Source of the DNA: CAZVED01 sp964626205
GTDB taxonomy: Bacteria; Patescibacteriota; Patescibacteriia; SG8-24
DNA: 34,447 bases
Direction of reading: 5' to 3'
Assembly: GCA_964626205.1 (NCBI GenBank)
Contig: CAZVED010000009.1
Span: 1 to 34,447 of the forward strand
In this document: positions 1 through 7,292 of the stretch, one piece after another
How the letters are laid out: each line of letters opens with the position of its first letter
How positions within the stretch are numbered: the first letter of the stretch is position 1
Notes under the pieces: model-generated
Told to the model about the DNA's origin: nothing
The model's database searches: none
What the model saw: the letters and a program-made list of their open reading frames with translations, nothing else
Made by a program: the position numbers and the translations under genes

Positions 1-809
1 TGCTTGGAGAGGTCATCGTAGACAACGAGCACGTCTTTGCCCTTGCCCATGAAATACTCACCGACGGAAGCTCCGGCATACGGCGCGAGGAATTGGAGGA
101 CGGCAGGGGATGACGCGGCGGCGGAAACGACGACGGTGTAGTCCATTGCGCCGTGACTGCGGAGCGTTTCCACGACGGATGCCGTGGTGGATTCACGCTG
201 CCCGCACGCGACGTAGACGCAGATCATGTCCTGCCCTTTCTGGTTGAGGATGGTGTCGATAGCGAGCGCTGTCTTGCCGGTCTGGCGATCGCCGATGATG
301 AGCTCGCGTTGTCCGCGACCGACGGGAATCATTGCGTCGACTGCAAGGATACCGGTCTGCACCGGCTCTGAGACTGGGTAGCGCGTCACGACGCCAGGCG
401 CGATGCGCTCCAGTGGCATGAAGGTTCCTGCAGGAAGGCTTTTACCGCCGTCGATCGGACGGCCGAGTGGGTCGATGACGCGACCGAGCATGGCCTCATG
501 CGCCTCGACGCCGAGGAATTTTCCGGTGCTGGAAACGGCTTGCCCTTCCTTGACGGACAGAGCAGCCTGCAGCAAGACGGCATATGCAGTGCGTCCGTCG
601 AGCTGCATGACGAGCGCTTCAGCACCTCCTTCGTCGACAGACACGACCTCGCCCATGCGCAGGCCGAGCAGACCATGAATCTGAATCACGCCGTCCTTCA
701 CAGAACGGATGATGCCGGCACGGTGCTCGGAGGCACCTGCTTTTTCCATTGTCTGGATTGCGGTGTCGAGCGCCGTGAAGAATGTGCGGAGTTGTTCGGA
801 TGATGCCAT
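1..809 (-). CDS. atpA: F1 ATP synthase alpha subunit, N-terminal part (runs off window)
   Basis: Non-catalytic nucleotide-binding subunit of the F1 head (alpha3beta3) of the F-type ATP synthase, at the cytoplasmic face of the membrane. I translated 269 codons from the ATG at 809; the frame stays open to the window edge. The N-terminal beta-barrel is followed by the Walker A motif GDRQTGKT at residues 173-180, then CGQRES near 202-207, and the sequence ends in YDDLSK, a conserved alpha-subunit stretch. A full subunit is about 500 residues, so roughly 230 C-terminal residues lie outside the window. The start is 4 bp after the atpH stop, as expected for an operon. No clear Shine-Dalgarno sequence precedes it. 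Identification is secure. Confidence 0.97.
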   Translation of the reverse strand, partial: MASSEQLRTFFTALDTAIQTMEKAGASEHRAGIIRSVKDGVIQIHGLLGLRMGEVVSVDEGGAEALVMQLDGRTAYAVLLQAALSVKEGQAVSSTGKFLGVEAHEAMLGRVIDPLGRPIDGGKSLPAGTFMPLERIAPGVVTRYPVSEPVQTGILAVDAMIPVGRGQRELIIGDRQTGKTALAIDTILNQKGQDMICVYVACGQRESTTASVVETLRSHGAMDYTVVVSAAASSPAVLQFLAPYAGASVGEYFMGKGKDVLVVYDDLSK

Positions 810-813
810 AGGT

Positions 814-1446
814 CTACTGCTGGTCGTGTGGGAATAAGGAGGAAAGTCTCGCGGCCCAGCTTGCGTCGTGGACGGAGCCGTTGGCGAACATGCGTGCGCC
901 GCCTAAGAGATCAGGATAGACGCGGAGCGATGCGAGCCCTCCGTCGCCGAGCGTGGCGAAAAGGCGGCGGGCGGCGTCGGGGTCGATCGGAGCCGCGACA
1001 TGGAGTATCGCGGAGTCGGACCCTGTCGCGGCATGGAGCAGCTCTTGAGCCTCTCGAACGAGTGTTGTCCGGCGAAGGTCGCTTTCGGAGATGGCGGCAA
1101 GGAACCGCCCCAGTATCGTCGATGCGGGAATGTCCGTTGCGTCGACACGGAGGCCGGAAGAGAGGAAAGCGAGACCGGCAGCGAAGAGGCCGTTCGACCC
1201 GAGACGACGGACGTCGCGGAACAAGGAGGTGCGGCTTCCGAGAGACGGTAAGAGGGCAAGGACGTCGCTGGCAAACCGCTCGGCATCCGTGACCGCGAGC
1301 CATTCCATAATGGAGACGGGATACTCCGCACCGAGCGCGTCGCGGAGGCGTGCCTCACGAGCGCCACGGTCCAAGGCGAAGAACGCTTCAGAGCGGACAG
1401 CCGAGAGAGTGTCGGCGACGATGCTTCCGAAAAGATCGGTGACCAT
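814..1446 (-). CDS. atpH: F1 ATP synthase delta subunit (divergent)
   Basis: Predicted 210-residue delta/OSCP subunit, the stator piece linking the b dimer to the top of the alpha3beta3 head. The family is poorly conserved and I recognise it mainly by position between b and alpha, by length, and by the helical N-terminal half followed by a C-terminal part with the pattern DPDAARRLFATLGD. The frame is open upstream to 1515, but the ATG at 1446 is chosen because it lies 4 bp after the atpF stop and has AAGGAG about 13 bases upstream. The family is normally about 175-185 residues, so this one is slightly long. Confidence rests on context more than on motifs. Confidence 0.8.
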   Translation of the reverse strand: MVTDLFGSIVADTLSAVRSEAFFALDRGAREARLRDALGAEYPVSIMEWLAVTDAERFASDVLALLPSLGSRTSLFRDVRRLGSNGLFAAGLAFLSSGLRVDATDIPASTILGRFLAAISESDLRRTTLVREAQELLHAATGSDSAILHVAAPIDPDAARRLFATLGDGGLASLRVYPDLLGGARMFANGSVHDASWAARLSSLFPHDQQ

Positions 1447-1450
1447 AGGA

Positions 1451-1948
1451 TCAAGCGAGCTCCTTCCAGCCGTCCTCGACGCTCTTGCGGACGACGGTAT
1501 TGGGCACATCGTCACGGAGGACGGCTTTTATGACGCGCTCCATGCGAGCGACGATCTCCTTTTCAGCATCGGCGATAGCAGAAGCTTTCATCGATTCGAC
1601 GCGTTCAGCGGTTTCGGCGAGCATTGCTGTGCGCTTCCGCTCAGCATCAGCAAGTAGCTGCTCGGCATCTTTCTTTGCCACGGCAGTGACGGATTCGTAC
1701 CGTTCCTGGAGCGACCGGAGTTGGTCTTCGGACTCCTTGCGCATGCGGCCTGCCTCCTCTTGGAAAGCGGACCGAAGCCGTTCGGCTTCGGCGACGTTCT
1801 CGCGGATGGTTTCGCGACGTTTATCTACTGCCGCCATCAACGGCTTTAACAGGAAACGCTTCAACAGGAAGAACAGCACGCCGAAATTGACGAGATAGAG
1901 GACGACGCCCCAGAGGTCGATACCGAGCTTACCGAGCGTTTCCGTCAT
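1451..1948 (-). CDS. atpF: Fo ATP synthase b subunit
   Basis: Peripheral-stalk b subunit of 165 residues. One N-terminal membrane span (about residues 12-33, including LYLVNFGVLFFLL) is followed by KPLMAAVDKRRETI, typical of the b-subunit neck, and then a long Glu/Arg/Ala-rich helix (about 40-150) that forms the right-handed coiled-coil stalk. It dimerises and holds the F1 head through the delta subunit. It sits between atpE and atpH in the canonical c-b-delta order. Length is normal for the family. Only one b gene is present, so the stalk is probably a homodimer. Confidence 0.96.
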   Translation of the reverse strand: MTETLGKLGIDLWGVVLYLVNFGVLFFLLKRFLLKPLMAAVDKRRETIRENVAEAERLRSAFQEEAGRMRKESEDQLRSLQERYESVTAVAKKDAEQLLADAERKRTAMLAETAERVESMKASAIADAEKEIVARMERVIKAVLRDDVPNTVVRKSVEDGWKELA

Positions 1949-1968
1949 ACGTCAGCTCCTTGCGTCGT

Positions 1969-2199
1969 TTAGAAGACGAACAGAATGAGCAGGGTGACCA
2001 CGAGCGAGTAGATCGCCGTGGATTCGGTGATGGCCATCGCGACGATCATGTTCGGAATGATGTCCTTGCTGACCGCCGGATTGCGCCCCATCGCCTCGAG
2101 GGCGCGACCGCCGATATAGCCTTCGCCGATACCCGGACCGATAGCGCCGAGCCCCATGCAGATGCCGGCCGCGAGAAGTTTCACTGCTGCGAGTTCCAT
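1969..2199 (-). CDS. atpE: Fo ATP synthase c subunit with two-carboxylate, Na+-type ligand set
   Basis: 76-residue hairpin of two membrane helices that oligomerises into the rotor ring. The ion-binding carboxylate is E59 in the stretch ITESTAIYS. A second glutamate, E26 (GPGIGEGY), lies exactly 33 residues upstream, where Na+-binding c subunits such as that of Ilyobacter tartaricus have Gln32 opposite Glu65. S60, T61 and Y64 match the Na+ ligand/network residues Ser66, Thr67 and Tyr70. The Glu/Glu version is the two-carboxylate motif described for the Fusobacterium nucleatum c-ring. This supports Na+ coupling, though ion choice cannot be proved from sequence. The gene has its own candidate promoter in the 133-bp gap after atpB. 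Confidence 0.97.
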   Translation of the reverse strand: MELAAVKLLAAGICMGLGAIGPGIGEGYIGGRALEAMGRNPAVSKDIIPNMIVAMAITESTAIYSLVVTLLILFVF

Positions 2200-2281
2200 A
2201 CTGATGTCGTGATGAATGACGTGACGTTTTTTAGAGGCACAGACGACCCCTCAAGGTCCCGGTGCCGAATGAAACGCAAGG

Positions 2282-2310
2282 AGCATACCGCAGCGGAGCG
2301 ATACGTTCAA
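2282..2310 (-). promoter_or_regulatory. Candidate internal promoter of atpE
   Basis: On the minus strand TTGAAC (2305-2310) and TATGCT (2282-2287) are separated by exactly 17 bp, a good sigma-70-type match. It lies between the atpB stop and the atpE start, leaving a leader of about 75-80 nt that can fold (GGCAC pairs with GTGCC around a GACC/GGTC stem). A run of seven T residues on the minus strand (2318-2324), directly after the atpB stop and a GC-rich hairpin, could partly stop atpB transcripts. Together these would let the c subunit be expressed above the single-copy a subunit. Confidence 0.55.
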
Positions 2311-2332
2311 GGGGGATAAAAAAACGGCACCG

Positions 2333-3109
2333 TCAGGCCTCCTTCGGAGCGACGGCATCAAGGTTCAGGGAGAGGAACTGGATGCAGAGCAAGGTGAAGA
2401 CGAAGGCCTGGACAAGGCCCGACAGGACGGATAAGGCGAGGAACGGCAAGGGGACCAGGAACTGCGTGAAGGAGGCAAGCCCGATAATGACGGCAATCAT
2501 GACCTCGCCGGCGAAGATGTTGCCGAAAAGACGTGCCGCGAGCGAGATGACCTTTGCGGTCTCGGAGATGATATCCATAACGCCAATGAAGAACGCGATG
2601 CAGGCCATGCCGAAATCCCCGAACGAGCGGACTTTGAGAAATTCATGGAACGGAAGGAAGCGAAGGATGTGCTTCGTCGGCGAGATGGCGAACGCCATGA
2701 TGTTCGCCATCAAGATGATAGAAAGGGAGAAGGAGATGGGTCCGGCGAGAGTGGAGGTCGGCGTCCGGAAGAGCGGGACGCCGTCATTGACTACCTGCAT
2801 GACGAACGGCAGCAAGGACAGCTGGTTCCCGACAAGCAGGAAAAGCAGCATGGTCAGGAAGAGCGGCAGGAACCGCTTGGCGCGCTCAACGCCGAGTCCG
2901 CGCTCGGCCTGGCCGTAGATGTAGTCGGTCAGGAACTCGAAGGCGACTTGCGCGCGCGTCGGGACGATGGCGAAACGACGGCTAGCGAGGATGAACGCGA
3001 CACCGAGAAGAACGGTGACCAACAAGGTGCCGAAAAGAACGTCGGTGACGGGAATCGGGCCGATGTGGAAAAAGACATGCGGAGCAAGAGAGAAGGCCGG
3101 CGTACTCAT
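2333..3109 (-). CDS. atpB: Fo ATP synthase a subunit
   Basis: 258-residue polytopic membrane protein that forms the ion half-channels against the c-ring. The essential arginine is R193 in SLAARLFGN, followed by the conserved GNIFAGEV stretch with E201. Q234 in GLVQAFVF matches the conserved glutamine of the last helix. About five to six membrane spans are visible. Its ATG overlaps the stop of the upstream small membrane protein by four bases (ATGA), suggesting coupled translation. A weak hairpin plus seven T residues follows its stop, before atpE. Confidence 0.97.
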   Translation of the reverse strand: MSTPAFSLAPHVFFHIGPIPVTDVLFGTLLVTVLLGVAFILASRRFAIVPTRAQVAFEFLTDYIYGQAERGLGVERAKRFLPLFLTMLLFLLVGNQLSLLPFVMQVVNDGVPLFRTPTSTLAGPISFSLSIILMANIMAFAISPTKHILRFLPFHEFLKVRSFGDFGMACIAFFIGVMDIISETAKVISLAARLFGNIFAGEVMIAVIIGLASFTQFLVPLPFLALSVLSGLVQAFVFTLLCIQFLSLNLDAVAPKEA

Positions 3110-3366
3110 ACGGATGGCGTGGTTGGCGGTTGATCAGTCAGGCGATCGAGGTCGGCGATGGCACGCCCGGCTTCACGGCGCATGAGCTTCGTAAGAAGCC
3201 AGGCGTTCGCTGGGAACGACGCCAGAGCCGCCACGATGAGGGTCGCCGCAAGGCTGCCGGTAACCGTCGCGAGAAGCGTGCCGAGAGCGAGAAAAACGCC
3301 GATCGTGAAGATCGTCGTCGCGGCGACAATGGCGCGTTGGCGCCAAGTGAAGATACGGACGGCCAT
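3106..3366 (-). CDS. Small two-span membrane protein in the AtpI position
   Basis: 86-residue protein with two hydrophobic segments (about residues 10-33 and 37-58, with AIVAATTIFTIGVFLALG in the first) and a charged C-terminus. The first gene of many atp operons is AtpI, a two- or four-span protein that helps c-ring assembly. This protein occupies that place but I see no decisive AtpI motif, so the role is inferred from position. The ATG at 3366 is preferred over the in-frame ATG at 3417 because GGAGGG lies 6 bases upstream of it and the candidate operon promoter overlaps the longer version. Its stop overlaps the atpB start (ATGA). Confidence 0.75.
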   Translation of the reverse strand: MAVRIFTWRQRAIVAATTIFTIGVFLALGTLLATVTGSLAATLIVAALASFPANAWLLTKLMRREAGRAIADLDRLTDQPPTTPSV

Positions 3367-3378
3367 AGGATGCCCTCC

Positions 3379-3407
3379 ATCATGCTGCGTGCGAAGTCGC
3401 TTGTCAA
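3379..3407 (-). promoter_or_regulatory. Candidate main promoter of the atp operon
   Basis: Minus-strand TTGACA (3402-3407) and CATGAT (3379-3384) with a 17-bp spacer. The -35 box is perfect and the -10 box matches four of six positions. The predicted start site, about 3372, would leave only a few bases before the ATG at 3366 and would cut off the GGAGGG at 3373-3378. Either this mRNA is nearly leaderless or the true -10 lies slightly further upstream. Confidence 0.5.
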
Positions 3408-3428
3408 CCACGGGCAAGAAATCGACCC

Positions 3429-3461
3429 AAAAAAAAGCCCCCGTACGGTATGTACGAGGGC
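3429..3461 (-). terminator. Intrinsic terminator after the antiporter gene
   Basis: On the minus strand a 10-bp stem (GCCCTCGTAC with GTACGGGGGC, one G-T pair) with a five-base loop is followed by eight T residues. It lies just downstream of the antiporter stop and separates that gene from the atp operon promoter. Confidence 0.9.
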
Positions 3462-3471
3462 ATGAAGCGCT

Positions 3472-4872
3472 TCAGGAACCTTGCAGTAAGGCCTTCTTCC
3501 GACGGACCGCCGCGGAAAGGAGCGGTGGTGCGACGAATGTCGTCAGGATGACGACGATGACCATCACCGCAAACAGCTCGTCCGAGATGGCGCCGAGGCG
3601 TCGACCTTCGTTGGCGAAGATGAGACCGACTTCGCCGCGCGGGACCATGCCGATACCGACAACGGAACCGCTCATTGAGCGACCGGCCACGAGGCCGCAT
3701 GCCCACTTTCCGGCGAACGCGACCGCAGCGATGGCAACGGCCATGAGCACAAGGCTCAGGTCGCCGAACACGGTGAGATCGATGCTCATGCCCGTGGCGA
3801 CGAAGAACAGTGGGACGAAGAATGATGAGATACCATCGACGAGATGCTCGACGTGTCCATGTTCCTCGCGATCCGCTGCCGAACGCATGTCCTGCGAAGC
3901 CGCGTGACCATGACCGATCCAATCCGCCCAGTTCCGGATACGTCCGGAGATGGCCGGCGGAGCGAATGTGCTGAAATGCACATGGTCGAGCACGAGACCG
4001 GCAGCGAATGCCCCGACGATCGGAGCAAGGCCGGCCAGCGCGCTAGCGCCGTAGGAGAACGTCGCGCAGAACAGCAGGGCGATGGCCATCTTCATGCCGA
4101 CACCACTGTGGATCCGCGAGAACATCCGCCCGATGAGCGGGGCTGCAACACGACCGAGGACGATGGATCCTCCAAGGAAAACGAACGCCTTCGTCGTGAT
4201 GATAGCGACCGTCGCGACGTCCAATGAACCGCTGGTGACGATGCCGGACACTGTCGCGAGGATGATGAGCCCGAGGATGTCGTCGATGACGGCAGCTCCG
4301 AGAATCACCTTCGACTCCTTCCATGACATCACGCCGAGATCCCCAAGGACTCGCGCGGTGATACCGACGGACGTTGCAGTGAGCGTCGCACCGATGAAGA
4401 TGCGGCTCGCGACCGCTGTGTCGGGGAAGAGCAGCCCTGTGGCGATATAGCCTCCCACGAACGGCAGGATGACGCCGACGACCGCCACGATGGCGGACCT
4501 GGCACCGCTTTCCTTCATCTCGACGAGACTCGTTTCCAGTCCCGCCTTGAACAGGAGCAGGATGACGCCAATCTCAGCCAAGTCGCGTACCAGCTCGCTG
4601 GAGCGCAGCATGGCGATGATCTCGCCGCCTGGAAGGAAGACGCATGCTCCGAGGGCCATGCCCATGAGCAGCTCTCCCAAGACGGCGGTCTGACCGAACC
4701 GTTCCACGAGTGCACCGACCCTGGCGAACAGAAGCATGACGACGATCAGGAGGAAAAGGAGCGGGAACGCCCCTCCATGCCCTCCCGACCCGTCCGACGA
4801 CGCTGATGCGACGGAAGCGACGGATACCGTGGCGAGGAAGCAGGAAAGGAACGTGCGGACCCTGGCGATCAT
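3472..4872 (-). CDS. CPA2-family cation:proton antiporter (NapA/KefB-like)
   Basis: 466-residue inner-membrane antiporter that exchanges Na+ (or K+) for protons. It has a signal-like N-terminus (about 1-24), then 12 or so membrane spans. The key ion-binding pair is D197-D198 in AAVIDDILG, the double-aspartate arrangement of NapA-type electrogenic Na+/H+ antiporters. K389 in the FAGKWACG helix is the likely partner lysine, and PRGEVGL at 411-417 is a conserved C-terminal motif. No TrkA-N or other regulatory domain follows. Unusual is a hydrophilic insert at about 311-346 with five histidines (H321, H323, H338, H340, H343). GGGAG precedes the start. It lies beside an ATP synthase with Na+-type c-ring ligands. 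Confidence 0.9.
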   Translation of the reverse strand: MIARVRTFLSCFLATVSVASVASASSDGSGGHGGAFPLLFLLIVVMLLFARVGALVERFGQTAVLGELLMGMALGACVFLPGGEIIAMLRSSELVRDLAEIGVILLLFKAGLETSLVEMKESGARSAIVAVVGVILPFVGGYIATGLLFPDTAVASRIFIGATLTATSVGITARVLGDLGVMSWKESKVILGAAVIDDILGLIILATVSGIVTSGSLDVATVAIITTKAFVFLGGSIVLGRVAAPLIGRMFSRIHSGVGMKMAIALLFCATFSYGASALAGLAPIVGAFAAGLVLDHVHFSTFAPPAISGRIRNWADWIGHGHAASQDMRSAADREEHGHVEHLVDGISSFFVPLFFVATGMSIDLTVFGDLSLVLMAVAIAAVAFAGKWACGLVAGRSMSGSVVGIGMVPRGEVGLIFANEGRRLGAISDELFAVMVIVVILTTFVAPPLLSAAVRRKKALLQGS

Positions 4873-4917
4873 CGAGAACTCCCTTCGGAAGCGTCTCAGG
4901 AAGTGAGGCGCGCTCGC

Positions 4918-4946
4918 ATCCTAGCCGAAAACGGCCAGCATGGCAA
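4918..4946 (-). promoter_or_regulatory. Candidate promoter of the antiporter gene
   Basis: Minus-strand TTGCCA (4941-4946), 17-bp spacer, TAGGAT (4918-4923), leading to the start at 4872. A divergent extended -10 (TGCTACACT, 4969-4977) on the plus strand would serve the hypothetical gene at 5015. Confidence 0.45.
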
Positions 4947-5014
4947 GGTGGCCTGCATGCCGTGAAGCTGCTACACTTTTCCGAGAAACGCCCCTTATGG
5001 TCTCATCACTATCT

Positions 5015-5407
5015 ATGAAAAAAGAACATCTCGTCGCCGCGTTCGTCCTCGTCATCGCCATGGCTGCTACCGTGTTCTTCCTCATGCCGAGCGAAACGAC
5101 CGCACCGACCCCCACCATCGATGAAACGACCGCGCGCGAGCTCGCCGTCGCGGCTTGGGGCGACTGCGATGGCACGGATGCCAATTGCCGCGAACTCCTC
5201 GTCACGGTCATTGATGGCGAGGATGGCGGGCTGCTCCTGCAGGCCATCCACGACGGTCTCGCAGACGACTCCGTTCGTGCCTCACGCGTGATAGCGCCGC
5301 TTTCCATGACCGGCGGCATTTGGACGCTCGGCGAGGAAATCCTGCGCGACCACCGCTGTCAGGAGGGTAGGGGGCACGACGATTTCTCCACGGAACTTTG
5401 CATCTAA
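5015..5407 (+). CDS. Hypothetical protein with signal anchor and conserved-looking cysteines
   Basis: 130-residue protein of unknown function. One N-terminal hydrophobic segment (about residues 6-24, VAAFVLVIAMAATVFFLM) suggests export or anchoring. The rest is acidic and carries cysteine pairs (GDCDGTDANC and, near the C-terminus, HRCQ...TELC) that could form disulfides outside the cytoplasm. I recognise no family. The ATG at 5015 (MKKEH) is chosen because it gives a normal signal sequence; in-frame ATGs at 4940 and 4997 are possible, the first overlapping the promoter region. Its stop is 26 bp before mgtE, so the two may be cotranscribed. Confidence 0.7.
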   Translation: MKKEHLVAAFVLVIAMAATVFFLMPSETTAPTPTIDETTARELAVAAWGDCDGTDANCRELLVTVIDGEDGGLLLQAIHDGLADDSVRASRVIAPLSMTGGIWTLGEEILRDHRCQEGRGHDDFSTELCI

Positions 5408-5433
5408 CCGGGACGACCTTTGCAGCACATCGT

Positions 5434-6702
5434 ATGGAAACGGAACGCTTGAACGACGCTATCGAGGCGGCGGTAGAATCGCTGCTGGCCGTTGACGCGG
5501 AAGAACGCCTTCCGTCGTTCTTGGGGCATGCAGCAGATCTCCAAGCGGCGATCCTGCTCCGCCTACCAGACGCCATGCAGCGGGATCTGCTCCACGGAAC
5601 GAACGATGACGCGCTCATCGGTCTTCTTGAATTTCTCGATCCAGATGAGGCGACGGACATGGTCCAGCTCCTGCCGAACCGCCGCCGCAGCCGCATCGTC
5701 GTCCGTCTCAACAAGACCTTGCGCGAAGGCGTCGAGTTCCTCGTCGGTTTCGCGGAGGAAACCGCCGCCGGTGTCATGACCGTGGACTACATCCAAGTGG
5801 ACGAGACGGACACCGTCGCGGACGTCGCGCGACAATTCAAAGTGCACGAGGATCGCACTGGCCGTCTTCCGGTCATCATCGTCGTCCGCGCGAGCCATCC
5901 CGTCGGACAGGTTCCCGTCCACGAGCTCGGCTTCGGCGAGCGTGAGGATCGTGTCGCCGACCGCATCAAGACCATCGCCACCATCCCGCATGATGCGGAC
6001 CTTGATGCGGTACGCCAGATGTTCCGCGATCATCGGCACGACAAGGCGGCAGTGCTCGGCCGAGCCGGCAACGTCATCGGCATCATCTACGCCGACGACA
6101 TGCTCCGACTCCTCGATGAGCAAGAATCCGCTTCGCTGTACGATTTCGCCGGTGTTCATGATGAAGAAACCGTCGCTGATTCCACGGGAAAAAAGGTGCG
6201 TCATCGGTACAAATGGCTGCTGGTCAATCTTGTGACCGCTTTCCTCGCGGCAACCGTCGTCCATCTGTTCGAGGACACCATCTCTAAAACAGTCGTGCTT
6301 GCCGCGTACATGCCCATCGTCGCCGGCATGGGCGGTAACGCGGCGACGCAGACCTTGGCCGTGATGGTGCGTGGCATCGCGTTGAACCAGATCACCTTCG
6401 CGACCGCCGGGCGGACGGTCCTGCGTGAAATGGGTGCTGGCCTCGCGAACGGCGCCATCAGCGGCATCGCCATCGCCATCGTGGTGCTCCTGACCTATGG
6501 CGACGCGCGTGTCGCCGCCATTCTCGCCGTGGCGATGGTCTTCAATCTTCTTGTTGCCGGATGTTTCGGTACGATCGTCCCACTCGTCATGCGACGTCTC
6601 GGAAAAGACCCGGCGGCCTCCGCCACGGTCTTCATCACCACGGCAACGGACGTTCTCGGATTCTTCGCGTTCCTCGGCATGGCATCGGTGTTCCTGGACT
6701 GA
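5434..6702 (+). CDS. mgtE: Magnesium transporter MgtE
   Basis: 422-residue Mg2+-gated Mg2+ channel of the inner membrane. The MgtE N-domain of helical repeats (about 10-110) is followed by two CBS domains (about 112-235) that sense cytoplasmic Mg2+, a plug helix, and five membrane spans (about 260-420). The family signature PIVAGMGGNAATQ is at 294-306, and KDPAASATVFITTATD ends in D406, matching the selectivity aspartate of the Thermus protein. The frame is open from a TTG at 5398 that overlaps the upstream gene; I prefer the ATG at 5434, which leaves a complete N-domain. Length is normal. No Shine-Dalgarno sequence is obvious. Confidence 0.95.
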   Translation: METERLNDAIEAAVESLLAVDAEERLPSFLGHAADLQAAILLRLPDAMQRDLLHGTNDDALIGLLEFLDPDEATDMVQLLPNRRRSRIVVRLNKTLREGVEFLVGFAEETAAGVMTVDYIQVDETDTVADVARQFKVHEDRTGRLPVIIVVRASHPVGQVPVHELGFGEREDRVADRIKTIATIPHDADLDAVRQMFRDHRHDKAAVLGRAGNVIGIIYADDMLRLLDEQESASLYDFAGVHDEETVADSTGKKVRHRYKWLLVNLVTAFLAATVVHLFEDTISKTVVLAAYMPIVAGMGGNAATQTLAVMVRGIALNQITFATAGRTVLREMGAGLANGAISGIAIAIVVLLTYGDARVAAILAVAMVFNLLVAGCFGTIVPLVMRRLGKDPAASATVFITTATDVLGFFAFLGMASVFLD

Positions 6703-6708
6703 CGTCCG

Positions 6709-6717
6709 TGCTATTCT
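6709..6717 (+). promoter_or_regulatory. Extended -10 element before msrA
   Basis: TGCTATTCT fits TGn plus a TATTCT -10 box. It lies 23 bp before the msrA ATG. No good -35 box is visible, as expected for an extended -10 promoter. Confidence 0.45.
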
Positions 6718-6740
6718 TACCTCCATAACAGCGCTGACAC

Positions 6741-7292
6741 ATGGCCGATCATCCCACGCAATTCGCAGTCTTCGGAGGAGGGTGTTTCTGGTGCACGGAA
6801 GCCGTCTACCGCACGCTCAACGGCGTCGAATCCGTCACACCCGGCTACGCAGGCGGGGAGACGGACCAGCCGACCTACGAGACCGTTTCGTCCGGCACGA
6901 CCGGTCACGCCGAAGTCGTCCGCGTCGAATACGATCCGTCCGTCATCTCCTACCCACAGCTGCTGGACGTCTTTTTCGTTTCCCATGACCCCACGACGCC
7001 AAATCGGCAGGGGCAGGATATCGGTACGCAGTACCGCTCCGTGATCCTCTATGCAGATGCCGATCAGAAGGCGGACGCCGAAGTCGTCATTGCACGCCTC
7101 ACCAACGACGGAACATATGATGCGCCAATCATTACCGAACTCCGGCCGCTGAAGGCGTTCTTTCCGGCAGAAGAGCATCACCGTGACTATTACGCCGCAA
7201 ACAGGTCAGCACCGTACTGCCAGCTGGTCATCGATCCGAAGCTTACGAAAGTCCGTGAGCGGTACGCTGCACTCGTAAAACGGGAAGTATGA
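6741..7292 (+). CDS. msrA: Peptide methionine-(S)-S-oxide reductase MsrA
   Basis: 183-residue cytoplasmic repair enzyme that reduces methionine S-sulfoxide in proteins using thioredoxin. The family signature GCFWC is at 14-18 with catalytic C15 and E20 following. GTQYRS and AEEHHRDY are further conserved MsrA stretches, and a cysteine near residue 160 (APYCQLV) could be the resolving residue. Length is normal and no MsrB domain is fused. Its stop overlaps the start of the P-type ATPase gene (ATGA), so the two are translated as a pair, an unexpected association of repair and ion transport. Confidence 0.96.
   Translation: MADHPTQFAVFGGGCFWCTEAVYRTLNGVESVTPGYAGGETDQPTYETVSSGTTGHAEVVRVEYDPSVISYPQLLDVFFVSHDPTTPNRQGQDIGTQYRSVILYADADQKADAEVVIARLTNDGTYDAPIITELRPLKAFFPAEEHHRDYYAANRSAPYCQLVIDPKLTKVRERYAALVKREV

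Noticed and set aside
5563..6726. 387-residue minus-strand frame opposite mgtE
   Set aside because: Asp/Gly/His-rich shadow of MgtE; the plus-strand protein has all family motifs.
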